A stretch of 64,000 nt of DNA, taken from NCBI GenBank assembly GCA_963971425.1, contig OZ020517.1, positions 436,501 to 500,500 on the forward strand. The letters are read 5' to 3'. Below the pieces are notes generated by a model. The model had not been told where the DNA came from. It saw only the letters and a program-made list of their open reading frames with translations, and made no database searches. The position numbers and the translations under genes are program-made. Position 1 is the first letter of the stretch. Every line of letters starts with the position of its first letter. Source of the stretch: Bryoerythrophyllum caledonicum (lineage: Eukaryota > Streptophyta > Bryopsida > Pottiales > Pottiaceae). Shown here piece by piece: positions 62,344 through 64,000 of this stretch.

Positions 62344-63533
62344 TGTGGGAAGCCGTTCCCACAAGGTTCCGGAGTTATCCTTAATAAAATGGATAAACAA
62401 AAAAATTAGTGCTAGAATCGTTAGAAGTAGGAATAAAAGCCTCGCAGAAATTAGAAAAAGGAAATAAGAAACCTAGGTGACGATTCAGCTTCCTAAAAGG
62501 CCTAACGACAGGGTAAACCGGAATCCGGATGACCGGCCCCGGCCGCGCATATCCGGAACTTTTCCGGAAGGACCCGGACCTCCGGAGCTGTCCGGATCAT
62601 CGGGAATTCTTCGACACGACCCGGAAGCCGGAACTATCATAATGACTGTAACGGCATACCGTTGGCATCCGTACCATGTCAGAGGTATAAAGAGGGGTGC
62701 CAGGAATAGTTGATTACACACTTCTGCCTTTGTCGTTTTGCGCGCCCTCTTTCTTTCTCTCTCTCTCTCGCTCTCCTTCCCTGGTGCTTCTCACGTGCTA
62801 TTGGTAGTCCGGAAAGGGTTTTTGGTAGGAGTGCTTTCTGTGAGGACGTGCGTGCAAGTGCAACCGGAGGGACTGTGAGAAGTAGTAGGACGGTCTGAAG
62901 GACCAGATGGAAATCAGGGGCACCTGGGTGGCGCTGGCAATCCAGAGAGTTACACCCATCATCCCGACAGACCCCGACGAGCAGCTGATCCTCGAGCACT
63001 TCCTCGGCGAGATGGGGTGCGAGGGACTCCTACGCTTCTCGTGGGGAATGAGAGATGAGAGGTTCGTAACAGAACTATTGGGGACCCCGGACAACACCTA
63101 CGACGGGACTATCCGCGCTCATCTGGAAACCTTGGGGGTTCAGGAATGGCGGAACACTTTCAAGTTCCGGAGCGGCACGGTGACGACGACCGAACGAAGG
63201 GATAAATTCTTGGAGGAGGAGTTCGTACACGAAGCGCACCGCAAGGAAGGGTTCAATGCCAATGACCCGTGCCATCAGGAGGCATAGATTGTGATCCGGT
63301 TCCTGAACCTTATCTTCCACCCAAAAAAAACGAAACAAGTCATCTCAAAGTGGGCAGTAACATTCCTTGGAGCGATGAGGGGGAAAATCACGGTCGACTG
63401 GGCACCATGAATGAACGACATGATCACCAGGATGGTCAGAGGCCTCCAGAAGGTGAAAAAGTCCGGTACGCCTCTACCCTCTTACTTTGTGTACTTGTAT
63501 GCGGCCTATGAGGTGTTAACACCTCCGGAACAA
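62344..63533 (+). mobile_element. TGTGGG...ACA element, copy 3 (5' part)
   Basis: The left end TGTGGGAAGCCGTTCCCACA matches copies 1 and 2. The 5 bases before it are TGTAT, the expected target duplication, whose partner lies outside the window. TCCGGA-rich leader, CT-rich run (62745-62775), then coding. It is cut at 63533 by a copia LTR. Confidence 0.8.
62907..63533 (+). pseudogene. Gag-like protein of TGTGGG element copy 3 (truncated)
   Basis: MEIRGTWVALAIQRVTPIIP, MGCEGLLRFSWGMRDERFV and TIRAHLETLGVQEW continue the conserved domain of copies 1 and 2. In-frame TAG at 63285 and TGA at 63408 interrupt it. The copia LTR removes the rest. Having three copies in one window allows the conserved N-terminal ~230 residues to be delimited. 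Confidence 0.65.
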
Positions 63534-64000
63534 TATTGGAGTATAGAGTTGCTTGTAGTTTTACGATACTGTAAATAGTTAATCGAGATAGATTTTGGGG
63601 GAAAGTAAAAGGGGAGAAAATGGGGAGAGGTAGAAGAGCCACATGTTACACATGGCATTGGCTAAGTCAAAGGATAAGGACGAGCCCACTTGCTTAGACT
63701 ATACGAAGTCAAAGATAAGATAGGAAAGTCAAGTGGGTGGTGGCAAAGTCTTAGGGGGCAGCCATGAGATCCATGGGGGATGAAGTCACTTGGAAGTTGT
63801 TCAAGAAGGCACTAGGAAGGTGCCAAACAAGTGGTATAAGTAAAGGCCTTCGAAAGAAGGCAATATCTCACTCCAACCATTGTTTGCAATACCTTGTGGT
63901 ATATTCTAGCTTGTGCAACCATCTCTCTACTTCTTCTAACTTCAATAGGTTATGGGCCCACTCATGTGAGTTGCGAGTGTAGAGTTTTGTTGCATTTAGT
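63534..64000 (+). mobile_element. Second copia element, 5' LTR and leader start (runs off the edge)
   Basis: The LTR 63534-63947 starts TATTGGAGTATAG and ends CTAACTTCAATA. It aligns along its length with the LTRs of the first copia element but is clearly diverged. GGTTATGGGCCCAC follows at 63948-63961, then the same leader start (TCAT..GAGTTGC.AGTG). It is inserted in TGTGGG element copy 3. Confidence 0.9.

Overview
This window is eukaryotic nuclear DNA from a land plant, most probably a moss or another non-seed plant. The evidence is a single-exon pentatricopeptide-repeat protein with a C-terminal DYW deaminase domain (47.3-49.4 kb), a two-exon fragment of an organellar single-strand-DNA-binding (OSB-type) protein beside it, GT-AG introns throughout, a plant telomere-like repeat, and a mixture of Ty1/copia, Ty3/gypsy, Mutator-like and Tc1/mariner-pogo elements. 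The PPR protein reads very like Physcomitrium-type moss proteins, but this is recollection and was not searched. No tRNA, rRNA or CRISPR was seen.

Layout. 1-2.4 kb: possible edge of a host gene, a polypyrimidine tract and AT-rich DNA. 2.4-15.9 kb: the right-hand part of a large transposon with right terminus ...ATATGGTGTT (its left end was not found). It carries a six-exon gene fusing a ParB-like domain, a beta-class DNA-methyltransferase-like domain and an FCP1/NIF-type HAD domain. About 17 copies of a symmetrical, co-varying 21-31 bp palindrome lie only in its introns and 3' flank. A second element (7407-11315, TGTGGA...ACA, 5-bp target duplication) sits inside its third coding exon. 15.9-20.8 kb: a gag-only LTR element, itself inserted in a decayed Ty3/gypsy element that also holds a 404-bp foldback MITE with the same termini and palindrome as the large transposon. 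21-23.6 kb: tandem repeats, probably gypsy LTR. 23.6-29.6 kb: a 753-bp pogo-type MITE, an unknown ORF and a structurally complete pogo element with an open 546-aa transposase. 30.9-43.8 kb: a 12.9-kb Mutator-like element with ~700-bp inverted termini and a 9-bp target duplication. It contains a zinc-finger/Ulp1-protease gene, a broken MURA transposase, a CACTA-type MITE and a 2.8-kb solo-LTR-like insertion. 43.8-51.3 kb: gypsy gag fragment, PPR gene, OSB fragment. 51.3-60.7 kb: a second TGTGGG...ACA element split by a copia element with 99% identical LTRs. 60.7-62.3 kb: possible host exons. 62.3-64 kb: a third TGTGGG element cut by a second copia element that runs off the edge.

Most boundaries rest on target-site duplications and on reconstructed empty sites, so the nesting order can be read directly. 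A recurring theme is that each large element is saturated with its own short motif: the TTTAGCTCGA palindrome, TCCGGA, CGATAA/TTATCG, or TCATCC. The motif is absent from the elements nested inside. The strongest candidate for an undescribed system is the ParB/methyltransferase/HAD transposon with its intronic palindromes and its MITE partner. All counts and alignments were made by eye.
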